From Cymbomonas tetramitiformis (taxonomy: Eukaryota > Chlorophyta > Pyramimonadophyceae > Pyramimonadales > Pyramimonadaceae), in NCBI GenBank assembly GCA_001247695.2, contig LGRX02035270.1, positions 42,881 to 106,880 on the forward strand: a stretch of DNA of 64,000 bases, in the 5' to 3' direction. Under the pieces are notes generated by a model, which saw nothing but the letters and a program-made list of their open reading frames with translations, searched no databases and was not told where the DNA came from. This document shows positions 12,450 through 22,155 of this stretch, in pieces; within the stretch, counting starts at the first letter, position 1, and the number at the start of each line of letters is the position of its first letter. Position numbers and translations under genes: made by a program.

Positions 12450-12605
12450 AGGGCTTTACAGCTACGCAATAGGAGACGACAAAAGCAGACGGAAACAAGG
12501 CTTTACAGCAGCACAACAGGGGACAATAAAATGAGACAACAAAAGCGGACGACAACAAGACTTTGCAGCACTTTACAGCACCACAACAGAAGACAAGAAA
12601 GAGAG
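12450..12605. repeat. ~56-bp tandem repeat, about three units
   Basis: GGCTTTACAGCAGCACAACA followed by GACAAYAAAAGCRGACGR recurs three times with increasing divergence. Confidence 0.75.
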
Positions 12606-13455
12606 AGCACGACAACAACATACATGTTACGTGAATGACCTGCGTGGCGGGCGCAACAAGAGACCCTAGCATACCGCGCGGCAAGGCCGCATGGGGCGTA
12701 CATAAACGCAAAGCGAAGGAGCAGAGTGAAGGATGCAGAGGAATCGTGCGGAGGCTCCCAACCAGATTCACTCGATTGATATTCCGATTGAAGAGCTCCC
12801 GAGAGCGAGGGGAACGTGGGATGGCGGGTGGCGCGAGGAGTCTGCAGTTGATGGGGCGGTGCAAACAATGGGTAGAGCCCGTGGCTGTAGTTCTCCAGTT
12901 CCGGCCTTGAACCTCGACGAATTCCGAGTTCAGGACAAGCGCCTTAACGGGTGGGGCGCGGAAAGAAGGCCGGGTTCAAGCCGGCCTGCTGACCCGACCA
13001 CTGCGGGAGGAATAACACGAGCCTATACGGTCCGCGGAGTGCAGGCAGGCGTCCTCTGCTTTCGACTGAAGGCACTCGTAATTCGAGTCACGTTAGCAGA
13101 CGCACGGGGTAGCCGCTTCGAGCCACGGCCACAGATGCGGGGGTCGTGCCTTCTAAGCCACGTGGGCAAACATACGGGTTGCCCCTTCGAGCCGGTCAGC
13201 CGATCGGGAACTCAGCCTCGAAGCAGGCCAGCAAGCCTTGCTAACAGCGCTGACGATGCGCTTCTCACTCGGGGCGCGCCGCGAAGCTGTCGCATGTCGC
13301 GCGCGAGGTCTTCGTGGCTTTGAGTGACCGACCTACTGAAGTCAGAAAAGCGCTGTGTGCAGACCTGTAGGGCCTGGGGGGAAGTACGGAAATCCGGGTA
13401 GCCACAAGCCCGATGCGAACCCTGGAATACACCTGCTCTGACGTGAAAACCGATA

Positions 13456-13920
13456 CTAAAGGGGGCGGCTTGAGGGACAGGTCCGATAGAGTGCCTGTAG
13501 CGTGCACTCTCGCGGGCAGGAGCTTGCCTTGCTTCGCCATTCATTAAGCCGGGCCTTCATCTGTTTCATGACCTCTAGGCGATTCTGCGCTCCACGCCTC
13601 CGGCGCAGCACGACATTGCGCAGAGCGCTGAGGTCCGCAGCCTCCCAGTTGGCTCTTCCCGCGGACGGTGGGGCGCCTTCGCCACTGGAAGAACTGATCT
13701 CTGCAAGAGCACGCGCTAAAGCTGGGGAGGAGGTATCATCAGGACAAGGTTGGAGCTGTCCAAACCTCGGGATGCCCCCCCCCGCCGAACCGCTTGCCGA
13801 GCCGTTCTCAGCTTTCGATTTCGTCGGTTTGATTTTGCGGATATTTGCGGCACTGGTTGAAGACGGTTGTGGAGCGGACGGTGGAGGACGATTGTGGTTC
13901 TGCTGCTTTTCTGAGCTCAT
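13456..13920 (-). CDS. Hypothetical basic protein, 154 codons
   Basis: The frame opens at an ATG at 13,918-13,920 (MSSEKQQNHNRPPPS). Residues 1-50 are proline/serine/lysine-rich with a basic IRKIKPTKSK patch. The C-terminal half holds a predicted helix with arginine clusters (NVVLRRRRGAQNRLEVMKQM). This could be the N-terminus of a gag-like or nucleic-acid-binding protein, or a host exon. No LTR, splice context or family supports any of these. Upstream sequence (13,960-15,180) contains no other gene that I can support. Confidence 0.3.
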   Translation of the reverse strand: MSSEKQQNHNRPPPSAPQPSSTSAANIRKIKPTKSKAENGSASGSAGGGIPRFGQLQPCPDDTSSPALARALAEISSSSGEGAPPSAGRANWEAADLSALRNVVLRRRRGAQNRLEVMKQMKARLNEWRSKASSCPRECTLQALYRTCPSSRPL

Positions 13921-13959
13921 CCTGGTAGTTTTCAAGATCCACGTTATGCTTTCGTAAGC

Positions 13960-15185
13960 GTCACGTCACATCATAGAAAATTCTGCGTCCAAGCAAGCGC
14001 ACACTTTCTTTTTTAACAACTTGCGCTCGGGAGAAAAAGGAACCCAGCACCAGAACAGCAAGTCGCAGTAGTCACTCAATTTCAGCTTGGAATGAATTAC
14101 AGGAAAATGTAGAGACAGAGGGATGTCATATATCTTAAATTTTGGAGCCCAAGAATAATGACTGGAGAACTCAGCAGAGCGCACATACCCAGCAACGGGC
14201 AATATAAAGGTTAGTGCGGGAGATACAAAGGTACTCGCCAGTCTGATATGTAAATTCCAGAAAGTCAGTGACGGCGACAGAAGAACAAATATCGCACCTA
14301 ATTTTATGCAGATACGTAGCAGTACTATTATGCAGATCTCTTTGGGAGCACACGCCGTCTATATTTTCTAGATGCGAGGTTTATTGACGCTTTCCTCGAA
14401 ACCGGCACTCTGATCGTTTCCAAAGATTTCCGTTGTGAACACGCCAACAAAATAGCGAAATTCCACTTCAATTGCGGTAGCAAGAAATCGCGAACCGGGA
14501 AAACGGCCTGTATACGACTATGAAAATCTGTTGGTGGGTATCACGTTTCCAACATGGTGATGGAGGCCAAAGAAGGGAAGTCCAAAACGCAACTTGTTCC
14601 GCGGTGCTGTAGCAATTTTAAAGTATGCACGCTAATGGTATGGATTCCACTTATGATCTTGTTGAATGAGAATTCGATTTTTCCTCGGTCTTACACGCAC
14701 ATCTTATTTCAGAGCGTGCAACAAAAACCACTTGAACACGGCCGAGTTTTGCTTTGTTTCGCTTTTCCCTCGCTTGTTCTCAGGTTACCCGGAAACGATC
14801 AACCGAACGAACGAGGCCCGACTTTTCGCGCATGAACTCGCAACTCTATCGTATGACGTCCTAGAGGAGGTTACTGAGATTGTCGCTCGCTCGTCATCGA
14901 CAACCAATGGTGTTTTGCCATTTGTGCACTTACAAAAGTCGTATTGCAATGGCATCTTTGAGCTGGCATGTTCTGATTGGCTTTCCCGATAGTGGGCGGT
15001 GCACATGGTAAGGGCCCTTCTAAAAAGCGTCAGGTTGAGGTAGGAAGGATGGTGTTCCCTCCCCATCCCCGCCCCTACCACCGTGGGAACGCTCCTCCGG
15101 CACAGTCCAGAGCATATAGTCTGACGTGGCAGCTATAACTACCTCTTGTCACAGTATAAAGTAATATGGTAGAGCTCTACGGGAC
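13960..15185. other. No gene seen
   Basis: Mixed AT/GC sequence. The plus-strand frames near 14,554-14,992 overlap each other and have no recognisable domain. Confidence 0.4.
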
Positions 15186-15419
15186 TCTATCTCTTTATTG
15201 GATCCGAGTCCACCCCCTGGACTTATTAAATTTAGGATGTTTTAATAATTGTTGTAGCACCTGGTATAATTAATATATCCGTGCAAATATATAAATTGAC
15301 AATTATTTATATATTGAACTTTGAATTATACAGGGTGCGCTCGGCTGTCCCCCCCCTATAGGGGGTTATATTGAGCGGGTTCCATCAGGGACCTCAATAT
15401 GACTGCTAAAACACCCCAT

Positions 15420-15653
15420 TGATCAAACAGGAGATATATGACAATATATATGCTGTTTTGTACTGTGAAAATGCAGGTGTGCTGGCTCTTGGAATACTAA
15501 AGTCAGATAAAATAATATGATGTCTGGCTAAGTGTTCGGGAGCCTGACACTGTGACACAGGCAGCACTGCAGGTGACATCCAGGCGAGGGGTGAAACTAA
15601 GGGTGCACCACTGAACCCTCCCAAGGGGGGGGGGAAAGTCAGCATACCCGTGA
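15420..15653 (-). repeat. LTR (3') of gag-only element 1
   Basis: Near identical to 17,688-17,917. It differs by a few substitutions and a longer G run. It begins TGATCAAACAGG and ends CATACCCGTGA in plus orientation. Confidence 0.9.
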
Positions 15654-15825
15654 CACCACCTCACCCCGAAGGAGGGAGGTGCACTGCAGGGCCAGCCGGT
15701 ACATCCGGACAGGCGGCTAGAAGAGATGTTTGAGTGTTACTCTAAGAGGCCTTTTTCAACCTAGCTAGAAGCAATTCCATGCATTGGCGCTAGTAAGTTC
15801 TCACATCTCAAGCCCGATTCCAATT

Positions 15826-17442
15826 CTAGGGTTTTGGTGCTTCTCCGCTCACACTGCCGTTGATCTTGGGCAGCCAGACAGGGGAAGAGCGGAATGCCGG
15901 CCAATCGGTGTCGTCTTCGCCGTCGAAGGCGGCGCTGTAGCAAGCAGGCTCGTCGAGGTCTTCAGGCAGCGGGTAGGCGGCATCGTCCGTGGTGGGCACC
16001 ACCAGAGAACCGCTGCCGACCGTGTCGATCGCATCACCCGTAACCGGTGCAGGCAGGGAGAGGCGGGCGGAGAGTGCTGCCGCAGCAGGCTGCTCCTCGG
16101 GTGGAGCCGGCGGGTCCACCGCAGGGGGCGGTGCCGTGAGGGCGGCGGCGGATGCATTAAGCGGCGGGCGGGCAGTGGCCGCTCGCGATGTCTCCAAGTG
16201 CCTGTTGTTCGCGAACGCCTCGACGCACACGTACGGGCAGGCACCACGGGTGTCGGGGTGGGAATCCGTGACGTGCCACATGCGGAAGCAGACAGTGCAG
16301 GGAAAACCCGTACCCACCCACTTGAGGTACATGGAGTTGGGGGAATCCGAAGTCCACTTTCCCTCCAAGGGCGCAGCCGACTGCTTCTGCATGCGGAGGG
16401 CCATGGCAACAGGGGATCGTGGAGACGGGTTGGGCCTCTGGGTTGCCTGCTTGGGGCGGTACCCAGAGCCCTCGAGTGGGATGTCGTGATCGGCAGAGGG
16501 CGAGAGTGTGGCAAGGGGGCTCTCGTCCCGATAGGCGAGGCGGATGCGTAGAGCAAGGCGGGCAAAAGTAAAGACCGCACCCGCACGCAACTCGCGCAAC
16601 ACCACCAGGTACAGAGGGGCGACGTACGGCGACTTCTTGGCGGACTCGGACAGAATGTGCCAGAGGTCCATGACGCGGTCGGGGTCGCTGTACGCCGGCT
16701 TGAGCTTCTGGTGGCGGTCTCCAAGCCGTCGAATTAGTGCAAGTTGTGGGGCGGGGTCCTCGATCTCGGTGAGGACAACCGCCCTCATCTGAGTCCAGAA
16801 GCGCATGCCGTCCGCGTCGGGCACACCCTCCACCTCGTACCGTAAGCGCTGAAGGGCGTAGCGGCCGTCAGCAGGGTGGTGGCGGGCACACTCGTGGTAG
16901 ACGCTCAAGGCGTTGCCACGAAGCGGGTGCGGAAGGATGCTGAAGAGGATCTCGTTGATGGTGACGTGGTAAAAGTCATGGTCGTGCTCGAGGTCCAGGA
17001 GCTTGGCCGCCTCGCTGTAGGAGACGGGGTACAGCACATGGGCCAATCCCGAGAGGAGGGCGTTGAAGTCCATGTCGGCAGTCGTGGTGTCCAAGGTGTA
17101 ACCAGTGGGCATCTTGAGGCCAGTAGACTTCAGGAACGAGAGCAGGTCACTCCCATACTGAAAAGCGTAGGCGAGCTGCTCGATGTACTCATCCTCGCGT
17201 CCCTCCTCCACAGGCGTGGTGGTCAAAACGTCGGGATCGTTGAAGTAGTCGAAAGCCGTAGGGGCGTTGACCGTAGATGTCGGTTTTGAGCGCAATGAAG
17301 AAGTCCCAACAATCCTGCGTGGTCTACGAGACGAGGCAGGGGTAGACTGTGAACCGGAAGGTGAATTTGACGGTGTTCCGCCCTGATGTGTGCGGGCAGC
17401 GCGCAGAGCGGAAGCGAGTCCCTCACGTCGAGTCGAAGCCAT
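15826..17442 (-). CDS. Gag-like protein with atypical zinc motif, 538 aa, intact
   Basis: I chose the ATG at 17,440-17,442 (MASTRREG) because it is the first one inside the LTR pair; the frame extends upstream without need. The layout is a basic serine/proline-rich N-terminus (1-60), a helical capsid-like core (about 65-310) with LEHDHDFYHVTINEILFSIL and YLVVLRELRAGAVFTFARLA, and a metal-binding-like motif at about 382-406. That motif is CTVC, then H390/H395, then CPYVC: C-x2-C, histidines, C-x3-C. An acidic, proline-rich tail follows. The spacing is not the retroviral CCHC knuckle. A broken homologue sits in element 2 (61.4-63.1 kb) with the core and cysteine/histidine pattern conserved. The role is inferred to be packaging of element RNA into virus-like particles. 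Confidence 0.75.
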   Translation of the reverse strand: MASTRREGLASALRAARTHQGGTPSNSPSGSQSTPASSRRPRRIVGTSSLRSKPTSTVNAPTAFDYFNDPDVLTTTPVEEGREDEYIEQLAYAFQYGSDLLSFLKSTGLKMPTGYTLDTTTADMDFNALLSGLAHVLYPVSYSEAAKLLDLEHDHDFYHVTINEILFSILPHPLRGNALSVYHECARHHPADGRYALQRLRYEVEGVPDADGMRFWTQMRAVVLTEIEDPAPQLALIRRLGDRHQKLKPAYSDPDRVMDLWHILSESAKKSPYVAPLYLVVLRELRAGAVFTFARLALRIRLAYRDESPLATLSPSADHDIPLEGSGYRPKQATQRPNPSPRSPVAMALRMQKQSAAPLEGKWTSDSPNSMYLKWVGTGFPCTVCFRMWHVTDSHPDTRGACPYVCVEAFANNRHLETSRAATARPPLNASAAALTAPPPAVDPPAPPEEQPAAAALSARLSLPAPVTGDAIDTVGSGSLVVPTTDDAAYPLPEDLDEPACYSAAFDGEDDTDWPAFRSSPVWLPKINGSVSGEAPKP

Positions 17443-17676
17443 TGTCGGAATAAAATATTGCGGTTCCAGTTGTAGATTGAAGCACACGAGGTGTGCAATA
17501 AAAACACTGAAGATGTCGTAAAAAAGATGTGAAGATGTCGAGATGTTGTTGCCGTGCCGTGACGTGCTGCGAGTGGTGCGGTGCGGCTGATGTCGGTTGC
17601 TGCCAAAAGATGTCGATAGAGTCGCGAAAAAGCGAAGCGGACCAGAGAGATCAACAAGCCAACACAAAGGTGCGTG

Positions 17677-17687
17677 GGCCGGTAACC
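17677..17687 (-). promoter_or_regulatory. Candidate primer-binding site of element 1
   Basis: GGTTACCGGCC (minus strand) directly abuts the 5' LTR. It has the same layout as GGTTATGGGAC and GGTTATGGGCC beside other LTRs in this window, differing mainly at the three bases corresponding to a tRNA anticodon. Confidence 0.55.
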
Positions 17688-17917
17688 TGATCAAACAGGA
17701 GATATATGACAATATATATGCTGTTTTGTGACTGTGAAAATGCAGGTGTGCTGGCTCTTGGAATACTAAAGTCAGATAAAATAATATGATGTCTGGCTAA
17801 GTGTTCGGGAGCCTGACACTGTGACACAGGCAGCACTGCAGGTGACATCCAGGCGAGGGGTGAAACTAAGGGTGCACCATCAACCCTCCCAAGGGGGAAA
17901 GTCGCATACCCAAGTGA
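17688..17917 (-). repeat. LTR (5') of gag-only element 1
   Basis: Direct repeat partner of 15,420-15,653. The element ends ...CCCAAGTGA, directly followed by the CCCAT target duplication. Confidence 0.9.
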
Positions 17918-18400
17918 CCCATATCGGATGCCCCATTCCCGCCCCCCCACCGGTACAAGGCATGAATCCAACCCCCCCCAGCCCTTTGGGGGGTCCCATA
18001 GGTGGAAAATATAACCTTTGGGTGCCCTCCATGTGGAAGTTGGGTGGCACTTTTCGCTTGGCAAATTACCTAAAATTCACACATTCCATTAAATCCTCGC
18101 GACCCCTACACCCCTCTAAATGACGCAAGTCATGCAGAACCCCCCCAAACCCCTCGGGGGGGGGCATTGATAAAGTGTGGAACCATGGATTGCCCCCCAA
18201 ATCTATTTTGGGGGGGGATTGGGCTTGGTCAATTTTGGTCATTTTTTTGGTCAACGCGGGGCAAAATGATGCCCTCGACCCTCGTCCGTCGGCCCAAAGG
18301 CCCCAAGGCGAACCCTGGCGGTTCCGCCTGGTGGTTCCCTGGCGGTTAAGGAAGGTTGCATTTATGAAGCGCTCGACAATACACGAATGACCTATGGGAG

Positions 18401-18405
18401 ATACG
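18401..18405. repeat. Target-site duplication ATACG (left)
   Basis: ATACG directly precedes the left LTR. The same 5 bases directly follow the right LTR at 59,530-59,534. The undisturbed junction GGGAGATACGGCAAAATCG is present at 60,525-60,543. Confidence 0.85.
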
Positions 18406-18716
18406 TCACGAGAAACCCGAAATATACTAGCTCGAGCTATATGAAGGTGGGAAAGAAGGCGGTACGACAGCTGCCACAGAGTGGCAGGCAGCTGAAGGAC
18501 AAGGCGTGCGGATGATATTACCAAGTGAGGGCTGGCGGCTTGCGCCGCCAAGTTATTACGAAGGGAAGATTGTCTGAGAGTCAGGCGCAGGTCGCAGTGT
18601 CATCGTCATAACGCGTGACACCGCGACCGCGACACTGCGATGCTAAAGGTGAGTGCTACGAGGAGTCACTAATACTAGATACTACTATAGGGTACCTAAT
18701 ATTGTACTCTCCATGA
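18406..18716 (-). repeat. Left LTR of the 41-kb LTR-bounded structure
   Basis: The sequence runs from TCACGAGAAACCCG to CTCTCCATGA and is the same sequence and orientation as 59,225-59,529, with a 6-bp length difference and a few substitutions. Inside it, the minus strand reads GTCAGGTAGTG up to the LTR, resembling the polypurine tract of the other LTR elements here. This makes it the 3' LTR of a minus-strand element. Confidence 0.85.
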
Positions 18717-19114
18717 CACTACCTGACTACGAAGTGGTCACTCGCCTAGGCACTACCAATGTAATGCAGCACGAGGGCATACACGACGGTTTGCATGCTA
18801 GATATATATTTCTAGGGCACTACCGATTTATGTGCTAATTACATGCCTCTTAAGTCACTACCCTTTAACATGCTTCTAAGCACTACCTACAAACGAGATC
18901 ACAACGAGTCATCGAAGAGCAGATTTTGAAGATGTTGATGGAGTTACAATTTCAGGTCCCTCGAAGATCATCACACGCCATGGGGACGTGGAGAAGGGTC
19001 AAAACTGAAAATAGGCCTTGGCAGATCGCGTCAAGTAAGATGGCTGTAAAATGTCGACGATGCCGATACAAAACGCGTCGAATTTTCTGAAATTTGAAGC
19101 CGTTGATGAACAGC
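18717..19114. other. Internal LTR-element sequence, no gene
   Basis: CACTACC recurs five times between 18,717 and 18,886. The rest carries no open frame of note. It is probably residual 3' internal sequence of the LTR element. Confidence 0.4.
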
Positions 19115-19119
19115 GTTTG

Positions 19120-19841
19120 TGATGGAAACACCGAAATGCTTCCAGTATAATTATATTGTTGATCAGACAATATAATTATATCGGGCAACAACCTCCCGAC
19201 GAGATCCAGACGGGACTCGAACCTGCGCGCTCAAGGTGCAAGCCCAACACATAGCGCCCTACGCCTTAGCGCGCCCTACGCCTTAGCGCTATGTCATCAG
19301 AAGGCGTTATGTCATCAAATCTGATGACATAGCGCTAAGGCGTAGGGCGCTATGTGTTGGGCATCTGATGACATAGCGCTAAGGCGTAGGGCGCTATGTG
19401 TTGGGCTTGCACCTTGAGCGCGCAGGTTCGAGTCCCGTCTGGATCTCGTCGGGAGGTTGTTGCCCGATATAATTATATTGTCTGATCAACAATATAATTA
19501 TACTGGAAGCATTTCGGTGTTTCCATCATAACTCTAGAACTGCGGAGGCGGCACTGTGGAGGCGGTCGAGTGCACTCACCGACCATCGCGCTATCGGGGG
19601 CGCCAAAATAAATATCCTGACCGTATCGAGGGCCAGCAGCTGCCGATATGGTGCCGTGCCTCCAAAGAACTAGAGTTATGATGGAAACACCGAAATGCTT
19701 CGAGATAATTATATTGTTGATCAGCAATATAACGATATCGGACAACCCGACCTGCATCTCGTCGGGAGGTTGTTGCCCGATATAATTATATTGTCTGATC
19801 AACAATATAATTATACTGGAAGCATTTCGGTGTTTCCATCA
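19120..19841. mobile_element. Foldback element with compound inverted repeats
   Basis: The ends are perfect inverted repeats, TGATGGAAACACCGAAATGC and its complement. A 5-bp duplication GTTTG flanks both sides (19,115-19,119 and 19,842-19,846). The terminal module occurs four times in forward-inverted-forward-inverted order, so 19,120-19,528 is itself a ~400-bp palindrome. Each long arm also carries TTATATTGTTGATCAGAC and a GGTTCGAGTCCC stretch identical to a pol III B-box/tRNA T-loop. No open frame exists, so it is non-autonomous. Confidence 0.85.
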
Positions 19842-19846
19842 GTTTG

Positions 19847-19925
19847 AGGGGGTTGCTGTTTAGGTTGATGTCGAGGAATTCCAACTTCCAGAGGGGTAGG
19901 GAGGAGAGAAGGGTCGACGAACGCG
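19847..19925. other. Short flank between foldback element and inverted repeat
   Basis: No gene seen; it continues the sequence interrupted by the foldback element. Confidence 0.4.
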
Positions 19926-19929
19926 ATCC

Positions 19930-20060
19930 GGCTGTAAATCTGGCCGGAAAAATATTGGATTTAGATTATTTCTTGCTGATTTTAGATTAACTCTTTTATC
20001 ATGTTGATTTTAGATTAAGTTTTCTTGATGTCATCCGGCTATGACCGGTGGTCCTTTTCA
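19930..20060. repeat. Left member of a 38.7-kb-spaced inverted-repeat pair
   Basis: TCTGGCC, three GATTTAGATTA or GATTTTAGATTAA motifs, then GTCATCCGGCTATGACCGGTG. The reverse complement of 58,555-58,680 shows the same elements in the same order. A further 32-bp block is shared inward at 20,189-20,220 and 58,278-58,309. Confidence 0.7.
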
Positions 20061-20285
20061 CGACTCCTGTTCAAATAATGTGCACACAGGTCAAACGCTC
20101 TCGTTCCCGCTGGTGCCACCTCCCGCTGCTGCCTCCAAAAAGCTTTAAGAAGGTTTGTCTCGCTTGTGATAATGGTGGGCGCCGTTGTAATAGACACTCA
20201 CGGCGTGTTCTGCTTGAAAAAAGGCCCCTGTACTTCTTCTATATCCTAAACCCTTTGACTTGCCTTTTACCGCTGCACGCGACCG
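20061..20285. other. Inner terminal segment, no gene
   Basis: Holds the 32-bp block 20,189-20,220 (TAGACACTCACGGCGTGTTC core), repeated inverted at 58,278-58,309. Nothing else is recognised. Confidence 0.5.
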
Positions 20286-20640
20286 GCAAGCATCTTTGAA
20301 ACTTCCGAGTTTCAAAGATGCGTTTTGTATTTTGGGTGCACCCTAATTTTACAAAACGGCCGAGCGCTTCCCGTTTGTGCGGGATATTCACATTTATTCC
20401 ATGGAATATTTCATATGGATTAACACACATAAGCACGAAGGCATCGGCCACGCATCTTTGAAACTAACGAGTTTCAAAGATGCGTTTTTTGTCATTTGGG
20501 TGCGCATACCCAAATAACAAATCAGCCGAGCGCTTCCCGTTGGCGTGGGGTATCCAACGCTTGAATGTTGAATATTCATTGTAATATGAGTTAGCATACG
20601 AGGTTGCAAAGGCATCGGGACAGAATCTACGAAACTGTCC
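20286..20640. repeat. Two ~162-bp units, each headed by a perfect hairpin
   Basis: Units start at 20,290 and 20,451 with GCATCTTTGAAACT paired to AGTTTCAAAGATGC (14-bp stem, 4-base loop). TTTTG, TTGGGTGC and GCCGAGCGCTTCCCGT follow, ending AAGGCATCGG. The GCCGAGNGCTTCCCGT motif recurs in the 22.1-kb array. No frame is conserved between units. Confidence 0.8.
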
Positions 20641-20663
20641 TATGTCCTTCGCTCATCCCCCCT

Positions 20664-20714
20664 GAATACGGAATTTCGATATAGAAAGTGTTTGTATTAT
20701 CGTCAGTCGACAAG
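20664..20714 (-). pseudogene. Micro-fragment of the viral fibre gene
   Basis: About 40 bases beginning AATACGGAATTTCGATATAG match the fibre-gene sequence at 34,375-34,415. They lie directly beside an opposite-strand polymerase fragment. This is a junction scar rather than a gene. Confidence 0.55.
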
Positions 20715-20782
20715 GTACGATGATAAAAGGTATATCTTAGAGGATGGAATTCATACTTTGGCTTATGGTCATTACAAGATAT
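20715..20782 (+). pseudogene. C-terminal remnant of PLV DNA polymerase B
   Basis: Encodes YDDKRYILEDGIHTLAYGHY and the stop. This is nearly identical to the last residues of the intact polymerase at 40,333-44,187 (one D/E difference). The same TIR-like sequence follows it as follows the intact gene, so polymerase 3' end and terminus were captured together. Confidence 0.85.
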
Positions 20783-21355
20783 AATAATATTTTTAGGAAT
20801 TAGGTCTTTTAGGACTTAGGAATTTAGGACTTAGGGCTTTAGGACTTTTAGGGCTTTAGGACTTTTAGGGAAACCAAACCTGCGATGCGAAGCGATGCGA
20901 CTACCTCGTGCGAACGAAACGAAACGGAACTGTTGCTTTTAAGTATAATATTTGAAATGCTCGCCAAATTTTAGTCAAGATTCATATATCAATAATGAAT
21001 TTTGAGTATCATATGAGAAAGTTACAGGTATTGCAAAGGTGTTGCAGAGGTGTTGCAGAGGTGTTGCAGAGCTGTGACCGTTACAAAAAAAATATTTTCG
21101 AGATTTTTTCACCAAAATTTTATTTTTTCCAAATTTTCTAATTTTTCGAGATTTCTGGAAAATTTTAGGGTTTAAGCTTTATTTTGAAAGTTATCGAGGA
21201 TTTTTGCTTATTTGTAAGAATATTGGTCATATATGTGAAAGATATGAAAAATTGATGAAAATTGATGAAAATTGATGAAAATTGATGAAATCTGTAAGGC
21301 TACTACCTTGGAATATCGGGGAATATCGGGTGTCCCAGAAAGGATTAATCATACA
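20783..21355. repeat. PLV terminal repeat, copy 1
   Basis: Inverted relative to 39,774-40,332 and very similar throughout. It holds a run of TTTAGGACTTAGG variants, ACCTGCGATGCGAAGCGATG, repeated AGGTGTTGCAGAGGTGTTGC, and four GAAAATTGAT repeats. It ends at CTACCTTGGAATATCGGGG and about 35 bases further. Each copy abuts the 3' end of a polymerase gene. Confidence 0.85.
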
Positions 21356-21662
21356 CACACATCAAGAAAGAAAATGTTACGATTCATTCAAAAAAACAGA
21401 CTTTTATAATAAAAACAAATCTAAAAACGCATTTTACGTTATAGAGATTCCAAAAGGTTGTGGAAATCCCTCAACGTACGTTAAACTCGGTAAAACACAA
21501 AATTCGTTACAACGACGTTTAAATGACTACTATGCAGCATATGGCAATTCCTTTTTTATACTATATATTAAAATCTTCACAAAAGCTCAAGTTGGCTCTT
21601 ATTACTCGTTAAACGGTAAAGATCCTGTGAAATTGGTCAATAATTATGAAAGAGAAGTTATA
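21356..21662 (+). CDS. GIY-YIG/T5orf172-like nuclease domain, truncated
   Basis: The frame contains FYVIEIPKG, then YVKLGKTQNSLQRRLNDYY. This fits the GIY-YIG core, with Y-x-K-L-G-K-T in place of Y-I-G and the following arginine helix, as in MUG113/T5orf172 proteins common in phages and large DNA viruses. The frame is open from 21,282, but its first ~25 codons are terminal-repeat sequence, so the true start is uncertain. The C-terminal end is replaced at about 21,662 by capsid sequence in another frame. If active it would nick DNA. The identity is moderately secure; function is inferred. Confidence 0.5.
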
Positions 21663-21663
21663 A

Positions 21664-22104
21664 GCACTAGCCACAAGCGATGTCGGTACTTTACAGGCTG
21701 CGGGTCGTACGTATATCAAACGATTGGCGAGTGGTCTTTTTTATAATGAGAATTCTCTTCCTTTGCATTTGATGTCTGGCGGGGGCGGATTCGCGATGTC
21801 CATTGAACTCTATCTTAATACCAGTCGTGAATCAATGAAAGAAACCGCGACTACTGGGACTGCAATGGGTTATTCTCTATCGAACGTAGTTATGCAATTG
21901 TGTATTACCGAATTGGAAAGTGATGTGTGCAAAAAATATGATGAAGCATTGTGCTCTGGACCATTGAAAATTCCCTTTAGCACGGTACGGAGTCATGTAT
22001 CATCTTTGTCTGTACAAGGTGGTGCTACTGCAAATCATAATTTATTCGTCAGTGAATCTGTGCACGACCTTCAAAAAGTGTTTACTGTATTCCGTGATTC
22101 AAGC
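21664..22104 (+). pseudogene. Major capsid protein fragment (middle third)
   Basis: Reads VGTLQAAGRTYIKRLASGLF through HDLQKVFTVFRDSS, matching residues of about 140-285 in the intact capsid gene at 30,037-31,347. It is fused upstream to the GIY-YIG fragment and downstream to a non-viral array. There is no start codon, so it is not functional. Confidence 0.9.
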
Positions 22105-22155
22105 CTTGTTGATATTTTGACTAGTGTGTGTAATTCTTTGTATGCCTTTGCCTTT

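Larger units (their letters stand above)
15420..17917 (-). mobile_element. Gag-only LTR retroelement 1 (TR-GAG-like), complete
   Basis: Two ~230-bp direct repeats (15,420-15,653 and 17,688-17,917) flank one gag-like gene. The 5-bp target duplication CCCAT lies on both sides (15,415-15,419 and 17,918-17,922). The uninterrupted target, CCCAT followed by ATCGGATG, is present at 60,045 in the other copy of repeat A. On the coding strand the 5' LTR is followed by GGTTACCGGCC, a candidate primer-binding site. The 3' LTR is preceded by GGGGTGAGGTGGTG, a candidate polypurine tract. There is no protease, integrase or reverse transcriptase, so it must be mobilised in trans. Confidence 0.9.
15187..18405. 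repeat. Dispersed repeat family A, copy 1 (interrupted)
   Basis: The sequence 15,187-15,419 plus 17,918-18,405 matches 59,818-60,534 almost base for base, from TCTCTTTATTGGATCC to CCTATGGGAGATACG. Copy 1 is split by a gag-only LTR element at 15,420-17,917. It is cut at its right edge by the LTR beginning at 18,406. G/C homopolymer tracts differ in length between copies. No coding capacity is evident. Confidence 0.9.

Noticed and set aside
15784..16551. 255-codon plus-strand ORF across from the element 1 gag
   Set aside because: Antisense shadow of the gag gene; no independent features.
19370..19450. tRNA gene inside the foldback element
   Set aside because: Only the B-box/T-loop part matches; anticodon stem does not pair. 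Treated as tRNA-like sequence only.
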